Assembly (NCBI RefSeq): GCF_029338555.1
Contig: NZ_CP119989.1
Span: 1,860,001 to 1,924,000 of the forward strand
Direction of reading: 5' to 3'
From: Halobaculum marinum
GTDB lineage: Archaea > Halobacteriota > Halobacteria > Halobacteriales > Haloferacaceae
Length of the DNA stretch: 64,000 nt
The translations under genes were made by a program, and so were the position numbers. Positions 52,691 to 59,594 of this stretch are shown piece after piece. The notes under the pieces are model-generated. The model ran no database searches and was not told the origin of the DNA. It saw only the letters and a list, made by a program, of their open reading frames with translations. How positions within the stretch are numbered: position 1 is the first letter of the stretch; every line of letters starts with the position of its first letter.

Positions 52691-53341
52691 CTACTCCGCG
52701 CCGGCGTCTGTCTCCCCCGCGACGTCGTACTCTCGCCACCCAGTCTCGGCCGTCAGCGTCTCGAACGCCTCGCGCTCGGCTGGGCCGCCGCACCGGTCGA
52801 CCACGGCCGCGAAGTAGCGCAGTCGCTCCACCAGCGCGGCGGTGTCGTACGCCGGCACGTCCAGTCGCGACGCCGCCACAGTCGCGTCGATTACGGCGCC
52901 GAAGCCGCGGTTGATCGTTCGAACTCCGGTGTGCTCGACCGCGGCGTCGACCACGTGCAGGTGCCAGTCGACCCACTGGGTCCCGCCTCGTTCGCCGGCG
53001 TCGACGCGCTCGACGTCGACTTCGGCCCACGCGTCCGCCGAGTCGAGGACGGGCGTCGGCTCCTCGCGAATCGTGACCGCGGCGTCGACGAACTCGCGGG
53101 GGTCCGTCACGAACTGGACGACGCCGCCGCCGCGCTCGCGGAAGTTGCGCCACGTCCGCGTCCGCCCCCACGTTCGCGCCCGGACCGGCGCGGTCGCCGA
53201 CCTGCCGTCGTGGTCGGGCGCGTGGAGGCCGAGCGCGGCGACGTTCCACAGGTCGTTCGGCCCCAGCGTCGCGACCACCGACTCCGTCACCCCCGCGAGC
53301 GCGACCGGCCAGTCGGCGGTCTCATCGGCGTCACCGCTCAT
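52691..53341 (-). CDS. DUF447 family protein
   Basis: A 216-residue soluble protein. Seen: the opening PVALAGVTESVVATLGPNDLW, NVAALGLHAPD, VRARTWGRTRTWRNFRE, FVTDPREFVDAAVTI and the histidine/aspartate-rich VDWHLHVVDAAVEH, with NRGFGAVIDATVAASRLDVP. DUF447 homologues occur in methanogens and in bacteria that make tetrahydromethanopterin, and are thought to use a split-barrel fold; function is unknown. Its ATG overlaps the stop of the CitG-like gene (ATGA). It is the last gene of the four-gene unit cofD-Dus-like-CitG-like-DUF447. Confidence 0.85.
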   Translation of the reverse strand: MSGDADETADWPVALAGVTESVVATLGPNDLWNVAALGLHAPDHDGRSATAPVRARTWGRTRTWRNFRERGGGVVQFVTDPREFVDAAVTIREEPTPVLDSADAWAEVDVERVDAGERGGTQWVDWHLHVVDAAVEHTGVRTINRGFGAVIDATVAASRLDVPAYDTAALVERLRYFAAVVDRCGGPAEREAFETLTAETGWREYDVAGETDAGAE

Positions 53342-54216
53342 ACGGTCACCCCGCGTTCGAGCGCGACGAACAGCGCCGCCGCGGTGAGGTCCGCGGTCGT
53401 TCCGGGGTTGACGCCGCGATCGACCAACTCGGCGGCCCACGCCTCCGCGTCCGCCAAGGACTCGACCTCGGCGGCGCGCTCCCGCACCTCGGCGGCCGCC
53501 TCGGCCCCGTGCTGTGTCCGCACGAGCGTGTCGTCCGCCTCCGCCAGCAGGTCGAGGAACGCCCGCGCCGCACGGTCGACGAGCGGGCCGTCGTCGGCGA
53601 CGATGGCCTCAGCGGCGCGGAACGTCCGCCGGAACCCCTCTACCCACTCGCGCGCGTTGGCGTCTCCGGGCGTCCCCGCGTCGTCGACTGGCTCTGCGGA
53701 CGCCGACAGCACGTCGAACAGCGTCGTTTCACGCTCGCGCAGCGCGGGCACCGCGTCGGCGCCACGGCGCACGTCGAGCGCGTCCATCCCCTCGGGCGGG
53801 TCGGCGACCGCCACGTCGACGTGCTCGAACGCGCGGTAGAAGCCCGCTGCGTCAGCGACAGTCGTCGCCTCGCACACGTCTCGCACGCCGGACGGGGAGA
53901 GGTCACCCGCCGCTACCGCCCGAACGAGCGGCACGAGCAAGAGCAGACAGCCGAACTGCGTGTTGCCGCCGGACTGCTCGCTCATCCCCGCGACCGCCGT
54001 CTCGAACGCTTCGCCGACGGGCGCACCCGCGGCGGCACGCTCCAGTCCCGGGCGCGCGCCGACCGCCCCGGCGAGGAACTGCTCGAACCGCAGGTCCACG
54101 AGGTCCCGGTGACGGTCGACGTTGCCCGGCTTCGGCGTCCCCGCGACCTCCAGCAGGAGTGCGAGTTCGGCGTTCGCGGCGGGGCCGCGCCGCGGTGGCT
54201 CGCTGCCACCGCTCAT
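53338..54216 (-). CDS. CitG-like protein (triphosphoribosyl-dephospho-CoA synthase family)
   Basis: A 292-residue helical protein. Seen: AELALLLEVAGTPKPGNVDR, where the KPGNVDR block is the CitG/MdcB nucleotide/Mg loop, EQFLAGAVGARPGLE, GEAFETAVAGMSEQSGGNTQFGCLL, and the later DVDVAVADPPEGMDALDVRR region. CitG makes the prosthetic group precursor of citrate lyase in bacteria. Archaea have no citrate lyase, so this archaeal branch must act on something else, perhaps in cofactor synthesis. It overlaps the Dus-like gene (ATGA) and DUF447 (ATGA), so all are co-translated. Confidence 0.85.
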   Translation of the reverse strand: MSGGSEPPRRGPAANAELALLLEVAGTPKPGNVDRHRDLVDLRFEQFLAGAVGARPGLERAAAGAPVGEAFETAVAGMSEQSGGNTQFGCLLLLVPLVRAVAAGDLSPSGVRDVCEATTVADAAGFYRAFEHVDVAVADPPEGMDALDVRRGADAVPALRERETTLFDVLSASAEPVDDAGTPGDANAREWVEGFRRTFRAAEAIVADDGPLVDRAARAFLDLLAEADDTLVRTQHGAEAAAEVRERAAEVESLADAEAWAAELVDRGVNPGTTADLTAAALFVALERGVTV

Positions 54217-55043
54217 CGCGACGCCTCCGTCCTGCGGCGACGACCGCTCGCGGTGTCGTCGGTCCACTCGCCGACGGCATCACGGACGCGGGCGAGCACG
54301 CGCGAATCGTCGCTCGGTCGACCGACGCTCACCGCGTCTGCGCCGGCGGCGAGGTACTCCCGGACCGTCCGCCGGTCCCGGACACCGTTGTTCGCGATCA
54401 CGACGAGGTCCGGTGCGGCAGCTTTCACGAGTGCGACGACGCCCTCGGAGTCCATCGCGTCCACGTGGACCGCGTCCCCCCCGGCGTCGGCGACGGCCCG
54501 CGCGGTCGCCGGGAGGTCCACGCCGTCGACCTCAGCGCGGACCTTCACGCTCACGTCGGCGCCCGTCGCACTCGCGGCGGCGACGTACTCGCACAGGCGG
54601 TCGGTGTCGCGCAGGAGCGTCTCGCCACAGCCAACCTCACACAGCTCCGCCTGTCGGCAGTGGGCGTTCACCTCCAGCACGGCGTCGTGGGCTGCACACA
54701 CCGCCGCGGCGTCGCCGACGGCGTCGGCGCTCGTGGCCCGGACGTTGACGCCGGCGCGGATGTCGGCGTCCGCCAGCGCGGCCAGTTGGTCCTCCATCCA
54801 AGCGACCGGGTCCGGCGGGAGGAACTCCGAGCGGTCGCGGTCGACGACGCTCGCGCGGGCGGCCTCGCGACTCTCGGCGTCCAGTGCGATCCCGCCGAGG
54901 AAGGCGACGCCGGAGTACTCGGCCCCCGACCGCGCCCACGCCGCGTCCGCGTCGCCCGAGAGGCTCGCGAGCGCGAGCGGCGGATCGATCCCGAGATCAG
55001 TCGCGGTCGCCCTCGCCGGCCCGTCCGTCCCGCCGCCGCTCAC
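54213..55043 (-). CDS. tRNA-dihydrouridine synthase-like protein (single TIM barrel)
   Basis: A 276-residue FMN TIM-barrel protein. Seen: [40 protein letters not shown] (with Cys in the position of the Dus catalytic Cys, but His-Cys-Arg instead of Gly-Cys-Pro), [30 protein letters not shown] and [18 protein letters not shown]. It ends soon after the barrel, so it lacks the C-terminal helical tRNA-binding domain of true Dus enzymes (about 310-330 residues). GTG 55043 overlaps the cofD stop (GTGA). The substrate is more likely a small molecule than tRNA, but this is an inference. Confidence 0.8.
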   Translation of the reverse strand: MSGGGTDGPARATATDLGIDPPLALASLSGDADAAWARSGAEYSGVAFLGGIALDAESREAARASVVDRDRSEFLPPDPVAWMEDQLAALADADIRAGVNVRATSADAVGDAAAVCAAHDAVLEVNAHCRQAELCEVGCGETLLRDTDRLCEYVAAASATGADVSVKVRAEVDGVDLPATARAVADAGGDAVHVDAMDSEGVVALVKAAAPDLVVIANNGVRDRRTVREYLAAGADAVSVGRPSDDSRVLARVRDAVGEWTDDTASGRRRRTEASR

Positions 55044-56032
55044 CGCGCCACCTCCAGCGCCTCCCGGCACGCCCGCGCGACGCGAGCGGCGTCGTCCGCG
55101 TCGTCGATCCGGGTGTCCGTCCGCACGACCGGCCGGTCGAGGTCGGTGCCGTCGTCGTCGTCGAGGACGAACGCGTCCGCGAACGGGTACGCCGCCGCGA
55201 CGCCGGCGGTGCTCGGCTCTCGGCCGGTCCCGCGCATGAGGGCGGCGGCGGGCCCGGAGAACACCTGATCCTCCACGAACGGGGAGACGGCGACGACGGT
55301 CGTCTCGGCCAGCGCCTCGCGGATGCCATCGAGCGCGAGCATCGGGCCGATACTGGTGACGGGGTTCGACGGCCCGATCACCACGTCGTCACGGAGCGCC
55401 TCTTGGACCGCGTCGGTCGCCGTGGCCTCCGCTGCGCCGCGGAACTCCACGTCCTCGACGGTCGGTTCACCACGGTTGGCGACCCAGTACTCCTGGAAGT
55501 GCATCGACCCCTCGTCCGTGTGGACGATGGTCGCGACGGGGTCGTCGCTCATCGGGATCAGTTCCACGTCGAGGTCGAAGGCGTCCGCGAGCGTTCGCGT
55601 CACGTCGGTGAGACTGTGCCCCTCGTCGAGCAGCGAGGTGCGCGTGACGTGGACCGCGCGGTCGCGGTCGCCGATCTCCATGAACTCCGCAACGCCGGAG
55701 AACCGACGCCACTGGGAGATGTCGCGCCCGGCAGTCTGTGCGTCGTCGGGGAGGTAGCGGGGACCGCCGTCGAGACCCGCGGCGTCGGCGAGGCGCGTGA
55801 GTTCGGCGTGCGTCTCGGTGGTGTCGTCGGCGATGCCCCACCAGCGCTCGGTGTCGAGGACGCCGCCGCCGTGGAAGAGGACGGTGTCGACGTCCGGACA
55901 CACGAGGTGCCCGCCGAGTTCCACGTCGTCGCCGGTGTTCCCGACGACGGTCGTCGACTCGGGAGCGAAGACGCCCGCGGCACCGTCGAGAAGCTTCGGC
56001 GTGCCGGTGCCGCCGGCGAGGAACGTGACCAT
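55040..56032 (-). CDS. cofD: 2-phospho-L-lactate transferase
   Basis: A 330-residue CofD/FbiA enzyme, transferring a phospholactyl-type group to Fo to give F420-0. Seen: [20 protein letters not shown], the [21 protein letters not shown] block, [13 protein letters not shown], the [13 protein letters not shown] segment, [45 protein letters not shown] and [16 protein letters not shown]. It is the first gene of the minus-strand unit and its stop overlaps the Dus-like start. The gCA gene is divergent. F420 is used in haloarchaea. Confidence 0.95.
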   Translation of the reverse strand: MVTFLAGGTGTPKLLDGAAGVFAPESTTVVGNTGDDVELGGHLVCPDVDTVLFHGGGVLDTERWWGIADDTTETHAELTRLADAAGLDGGPRYLPDDAQTAGRDISQWRRFSGVAEFMEIGDRDRAVHVTRTSLLDEGHSLTDVTRTLADAFDLDVELIPMSDDPVATIVHTDEGSMHFQEYWVANRGEPTVEDVEFRGAAEATATDAVQEALRDDVVIGPSNPVTSIGPMLALDGIREALAETTVVAVSPFVEDQVFSGPAAALMRGTGREPSTAGVAAAYPFADAFVLDDDDGTDLDRPVVRTDTRIDDADDAARVARACREALEVAR

Positions 56033-56148
56033 GGCCGCGCTTGCACCTCTGCGGACTTGTACGCTGTCGTTGCCTTCGCCTCGGCGACCGGGAACCGCCG
56101 ACTCCCGTCCCCCACAGCTTCAAGCGCCCCACTCTCGCACCGACTCGT

Positions 56149-56649
56149 GTGATCAGATCCTTCGACGGGACGGAGCCGGACGTGGCTGACTCGGCGTACG
56201 TCGACGATGCCGCCGTGGTCATCGGCGACGTGGACCTCGCAGACGGCGCGAGCGTCTGGCCGAACGCAACGCTACGGGGCGACCACGGGCGCATCGTCGT
56301 CGGGCGCGAGTCGAACGTGCAAGACGGCGCGGTGCTCCACGAGGACGCCGTCCTCGAATCGGAGGTGACCGTCGGCCACAACGCCATCGTCCACGCCGCG
56401 ACGGTCGCCGAGGGCGCACTCGTCGGGATGAACGCGGTCGTCCTCGACGACGCGCACGTCGGCGAGGAGGCGGTCGTCGCCGCCGGCGCGGTCGTCACCG
56501 AGGGGACGGAGGTGCCGCCACGGACGTTGGTCGCGGGCGTCCCGGCGGAGCCGAAGACAGAGCTAACGGACCCGCCGACGCGCGCTGCTGCCGCCCACTA
56601 CACGTCGCTGGCGGGGCGGTACGCCGAGACGAGCGAACGACTCGACTGA
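56149..56649 (+). CDS. Gamma carbonic anhydrase family protein
   Basis: A 166-residue left-handed beta-helix protein. Seen: the hexapeptide theme IGDVDLADGASVWPNATLRGDHGRIVVG (read in two parts) and the zinc ligands His in LRGDHGR and His in VGHNAIVHAATVAEG, plus VGMNAVVLDDAHVGEEAVV. Zinc or iron is bound between trimer subunits and hydrates CO2, which fits bicarbonate supply for the biotin carboxylase in this window. Some family members are inactive on CO2; the required His set seems present but activity is not proved. GTG 56149 starts the conserved region. Confidence 0.88.
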   Translation: MIRSFDGTEPDVADSAYVDDAAVVIGDVDLADGASVWPNATLRGDHGRIVVGRESNVQDGAVLHEDAVLESEVTVGHNAIVHAATVAEGALVGMNAVVLDDAHVGEEAVVAAGAVVTEGTEVPPRTLVAGVPAEPKTELTDPPTRAAAAHYTSLAGRYAETSERLD

Positions 56650-56707
56650 CCGGCGGCGGTCATCGGCGGCCAGCCGCAGTCATCCGCGGTCGCTCGTCCG
56701 CCGCCGT

Positions 56708-56971
56708 TCACTCGTCGTCTGGCAGGTCGCTGCGCGCCTGCTTCTCTTTGCAGGCGTCCCGCCGGTCGACGAGGAACTCCAGCAGGGCGCCGACGGCCAC
56801 CAGTAGCGAGACCCACCGCGTGAGCGACACGTACCACTCGCTCGGCTCCAGGTCTTCGGGGTTCTCGTAGCCTGCCAGCAGGAGGCGGTTCACGTAGCCG
56901 ATGGTCCGTTCGGGGAAGGCGGTGCCCGCGAGGCCGAAGACGACGGTCGTCAGCGAGGAAGCTTGCTTCAT
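56708..56971 (-). CDS. Small membrane protein of unknown function
   Basis: An 87-residue protein with two hydrophobic segments (about 6-28: SLTTVVFGLAGTAFPER; and about 55-75: WVSLLVAVGALLEFLVDRR), ending in an acidic, Lys/Asp-rich tail. No named family is recognised, although this plan is common in haloarchaea. ATG 56971 has a TATA-like gttcttttcac about 26-34 nt upstream in the gap shared with the molbindin. The gene points toward gCA from the opposite strand. Confidence 0.65.
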   Translation of the reverse strand: MKQASSLTTVVFGLAGTAFPERTIGYVNRLLLAGYENPEDLEPSEWYVSLTRWVSLLVAVGALLEFLVDRRDACKEKQARSDLPDDE

Positions 56972-57026
56972 CGCTCCAACGTTCGTGTCGCTTCGTGAAA
57001 AGAACGCGGTCACTACCGACGCTCGA

Positions 57027-57233
57027 TCAGGCGTCGATCATGACCTCGGTCGCCTTGATCACGGCGGCGGCCTCCATCCCCTCCTCCAGACTGAGGCGGT
57101 CGACGGAGTTCGACGTGATCACCGAGGTGACCTGCTGCCCGTCGCCGAGTTCGATGGTCACCTCGGCGGCGAGGCCGTCGGTCTCGATGCTTGTGATAGT
57201 CCCGTGCAGGCTGTTGCGAGCGCTGAGCGTCAT
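57027..57233 (-). CDS. Molbindin-like TOBE domain protein
   Basis: A 68-residue single TOBE/Mop domain (SARNSLHGTITSIETDGLAAEVTIELGD, read in two parts, then VTSVITSNSVDRLSLEEGMEA and VIKATEVMI). Molbindins bind molybdate or tungstate in oligomers and may store the oxyanion. It lacks the ATP-binding or HTH domains of ModC or ModE. No mod transporter genes are next to it; moaA is about 21 kb away. A clear TATA box gtttatgt (57259-57266, minus) is 26-33 nt upstream. Confidence 0.92.
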   Translation of the reverse strand: MTLSARNSLHGTITSIETDGLAAEVTIELGDGQQVTSVITSNSVDRLSLEEGMEAAAVIKATEVMIDA

Positions 57234-57258
57234 ACTGGGAAATCATCGCGAGACAACA

Positions 57259-57266
57259 TAAACACG
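57259..57266 (-). promoter_or_regulatory. TATA box of the molbindin gene
   Basis: Reading gtttatgt on the minus strand, 26-33 nt before ATG 57233. Standard leaderless spacing. It lies in the 113-nt gap after ndk. Confidence 0.6.
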
Positions 57267-57346
57267 GAGTGAGATTCGCACACTCGTGACTGGGGGGTCG
57301 GCGACGCGAAGAATCGAAGACCGCAGCCGGCGACGGTGTGCCGGTG

Positions 57347-57826
57347 TTAGTGGGACTCGTCCTCGTACACCCACTCGGCGGTGTCGAGGTCCCAGTCGAC
57401 GAGCTCGTCGTCGTCGAAGAAGAGGGCGATCTCGCGCTCGTTGGCGCCCTCGTCCTCGTGGTCGGAGCCGTGGATGACGTTGTGACCGAGGTCCAGACCG
57501 AAGTCGCCGCGGATCGTTCCCGGGGCGGACTCGGCGGGGTCGGTCTCGCCCATCATCGAGCGAACCTGTGCGGTCGCGTCGGCACCCTCCCACACCATCG
57601 CGAAGACGGGGCCGGAGGTGATGAACTCGACGAGACCCTCGAAGAACGGCTTGCCCTCGTGCTCGCCGTAGTGCTCGTGGGCCAGGTCCTCGTCGATCTG
57701 CATGAACTTCGCACCGACGAGCTTCAGACCGCGCTGCTCGAATCGGGAGACGATGTCCCCGATGAGGCCGCGCTGGACGCCGTCGGGCTTGACCATCACG
57801 AACGTGCGCTCGTCGTGGTGGCTCAT
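57347..57826 (-). CDS. ndk: Nucleoside-diphosphate kinase
   Basis: A 159-residue NDK. Seen: [43 protein letters not shown] (in two parts), [44 protein letters not shown] (in two parts, with catalytic His in HNVIHGSD). It makes NTPs from NDPs using a phosphohistidine. It is the last gene of the operon L7Ae-S28e-L24e-ndk, starting inside the L24e stop (ATGA). It is a standard archaeal order. Confidence 0.97.
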   Translation of the reverse strand: MSHHDERTFVMVKPDGVQRGLIGDIVSRFEQRGLKLVGAKFMQIDEDLAHEHYGEHEGKPFFEGLVEFITSGPVFAMVWEGADATAQVRSMMGETDPAESAPGTIRGDFGLDLGHNVIHGSDHEDEGANEREIALFFDDDELVDWDLDTAEWVYEDESH

Positions 57827-57999
57827 TCGCGCCCGGCCTCCGTCCAGTTCTGGTCGCGCGCCTCGCGACCCAGGTCCGCGTTCTTCTCGCACTTCGAGGA
57901 GCAGAAGTGCGTGACGCTGCCGTCGACGCTCACGAACATCGTGCCCGTGCCGGGCTCGATGTCGGCGCCGCAGTAGTCGCAGTCTCGTTGCTGGGGCAT
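57823..57999 (-). CDS. rpl24e: 50S ribosomal protein L24e
   Basis: A 58-residue zinc-ribbon protein read on the minus strand from ATG 57999. Seen: [20 protein letters not shown] and [14 protein letters not shown], the four cysteines (C-x2-C and C-x3-C). The ending is NWTEAGRE. It is too short for most ORF callers but is clearly the ribosomal protein of the same name. It overlaps ndk by ATGA and starts 4 nt after S28e ends, so it is in the ribosomal operon. Confidence 0.96.
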   Translation of the reverse strand: MPQQRDCDYCGADIEPGTGTMFVSVDGSVTHFCSSKCEKNADLGREARDQNWTEAGRE

Positions 58000-58003
58000 T
58001 GGC

Positions 58004-58228
58004 TTACTGACCTCCGATGGAGTCGGCGTCGCGCTGGGTCTCGCGCAGCTGGAGGATGTCCCCCATGCGGACGGGACCCAGGACGTTCCGCGTGATGATG
58101 CGGCCCTGGTTCTCGCCCTCCTGGATGCGGCACTTGACCTGCATGGCCTCGCCGTGCATCCCGGTCTTGCCGACGATCTCGACGACCTCGGCGGGCGTGG
58201 AGCCGCTCTCTTGCTCTTCAGCGGACAT
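58004..58228 (-). CDS. rps28e: 30S ribosomal protein S28e
   Basis: A 74-residue S28e with an OB-like fold. Seen: [20 protein letters not shown], the conserved [20 protein letters not shown] and [12 protein letters not shown]. The N-terminal acidic extension ([10 protein letters not shown]) is common in haloarchaea. It starts 6 nt after the L7Ae stop and ends 4 nt before L24e, in one operon. Confidence 0.96.
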   Translation of the reverse strand: MSAEEQESGSTPAEVVEIVGKTGMHGEAMQVKCRIQEGENQGRIITRNVLGPVRMGDILQLRETQRDADSIGGQ

Positions 58229-58234
58229 GGTGGG

Positions 58235-58597
58235 TTACCGCAGTTCCTCGACCTTGCCGGCGATGTCCTCGACGTCCTCCTCGGCCTCGCCCGCCTCGGT
58301 GACGGCGGCGGCCGCGGAGCCGACCTCGAGACCGGCGGCGTGGCCGACGTCGTCCTGCGTCTCGATGAAGACGTAGGCGATGCCCTTCTCCTCGCACAGT
58401 TCGGGGAGGTGCATGACGATCTCCTCCGGCTCGACGTCCTCGGCGATGTACACGAGCGTGGCGTTGCCGCGCTCGACGGCCTTGGTCGTCTCGTTGGTTC
58501 CTTTCTTCACGATACCGGTGTCGCGGGCTACCTCGAGCGCGTCGAGGCTTCGTTCCGCGAGATCCGCCGGCGTCTCGTAGTCGACGTAGACTGACAT
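58235..58597 (-). CDS. rpl7ae: 50S ribosomal protein L7Ae
   Basis: A 120-residue L7Ae. It binds kink-turns in 23S rRNA, in box C/D and H/ACA guide RNPs and in RNase P. Seen: the RNA-contact motif [39 protein letters not shown] and the recognition loop [20 protein letters not shown]. First gene of the operon L7Ae-S28e-L24e-ndk. ATG 58597 agrees with the family. A TATA box (58711-58718) implies a leader near 85 nt, long for this window, which could allow autoregulation. Confidence 0.97.
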   Translation of the reverse strand: MSVYVDYETPADLAERSLDALEVARDTGIVKKGTNETTKAVERGNATLVYIAEDVEPEEIVMHLPELCEEKGIAYVFIETQDDVGHAAGLEVGSAAAAVTEAGEAEEDVEDIAGKVEELR

Positions 58598-58710
58598 TGT
58601 TGTGTGGCTTCCCGCTCGGTGGCTCGACACCTCCGCCGGTCGTAAGTCCCTGACGACGGAGCGGGTCACGACCCCGAGCAGGTCGTACTGACTCGATAGT
58701 CGGGATGGCC

Positions 58711-58718
58711 GTATAAAC
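58711..58718 (-). promoter_or_regulatory. TATA box of the L7Ae-S28e-L24e-ndk operon
   Basis: On the plus strand gtataaac (minus gtttatac) lies 114-121 nt before ATG 58597. A transcript would start near 58688 and have a leader of about 90 nt. The leader contains short inverted segments. Most other genes here have little or no leader, so this is unusual. Confidence 0.6.
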
Positions 58719-58785
58719 GTGTTCAATGTGCCGCGTCCGTGTGATCCGGGCTCACGGGATCACCCCGCATCCGACGACGCCGCGC

Positions 58786-59469
58786 TCACTCCGCGACGGC
58801 GCGCACGGGCGCCCCGTCTGCGTCGACCCGGAGCGGGTACGCCCGGAGCGTGAACCGCTCGGGGAGGTCGGCGGGGAGCGCCAGGTTCTCCACGATGAAC
58901 TGCCCAGCGCCGAGCAGTTCGTGGTGGGCGGGGACGCCCTCGGGTTCGTCGGGACTCGAACGCGGGGTCGGCGTCGGGTCGGGGTTGATCGTGTCCAGCC
59001 CGACCGCGCAGTCCAACGCCGCGACGTGGCGCGCCGCCGCGGGCGTCAGGTACGGGTGGTCGTAGTATCGTTCCTCGCCCCAGTGCGCGCCCCACCCGGT
59101 CCGGAGCACGAGCATCTCGGCGTCGCCCGCATCGTCGGGGATGTGGGCGGGCGTGATCGGTTCGCGCGCGTCGAGGCCTCCGTCGTCGCCGTCGTCGCTC
59201 CTGTCGCCGTCGGAGCCATCTCCCGTCAGGTCGACGAGTCGGGCGTCGAATCGGAAGGCCCCGACGTCGAACTCGTCGAGCGTCGCGCCGTCCGGTTCCA
59301 TGTGCGACGGGGCGTCGATGTGCGTGCCGACGTGGGTGGTGAACGAGAGGTGGGTGACGCGGTAGCCGTCCACGTCCATCGTCGCGCTGGCGTCCGCACC
59401 GACGCCGGGGTCGCCCGGGTAGACGGGCATCCCTGGCTCGATGCGGCGCGTGAGGTCGACCGGGTCCAT
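58786..59469 (-). CDS. Cyclase family metal-dependent hydrolase
   Basis: A 227-residue member of the kynurenine formamidase / cyclase family. Seen: DLTRRIEPGMPVYPGDPGVG at the N-terminus, the metal motif VTHLSFTTHVGTHIDAPSHM (HxGTHxDxPxH), the later LVLRTGWGAHWGEERYYDHP and HELLGAGQFIVENLALPADL. The metal is Mn or Zn. Possible tasks include N-formylkynurenine hydrolysis or lactone/ester cleavage. It is divergent from tmcA. ATG 59469 begins the conserved block. An acidic loop (GDGSDGDRSDDGDDGG) splits the middle and is typical of halophilic insertions. Confidence 0.87.
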   Translation of the reverse strand: MDPVDLTRRIEPGMPVYPGDPGVGADASATMDVDGYRVTHLSFTTHVGTHIDAPSHMEPDGATLDEFDVGAFRFDARLVDLTGDGSDGDRSDDGDDGGLDAREPITPAHIPDDAGDAEMLVLRTGWGAHWGEERYYDHPYLTPAAARHVAALDCAVGLDTINPDPTPTPRSSPDEPEGVPAHHELLGAGQFIVENLALPADLPERFTLRAYPLRVDADGAPVRAVAE

Positions 59470-59594
59470 ACCGCTTGCTGCGCTCCCACGGGCGAGAGGG
59501 TGACGATGCCCGACGGGCCGTCCGCCACCCGTGCCCCGTCGTCGCCAACGGCGGTGTCGAAACGGGCAAGCCCCCGGGGCGACGACATCGCGTC

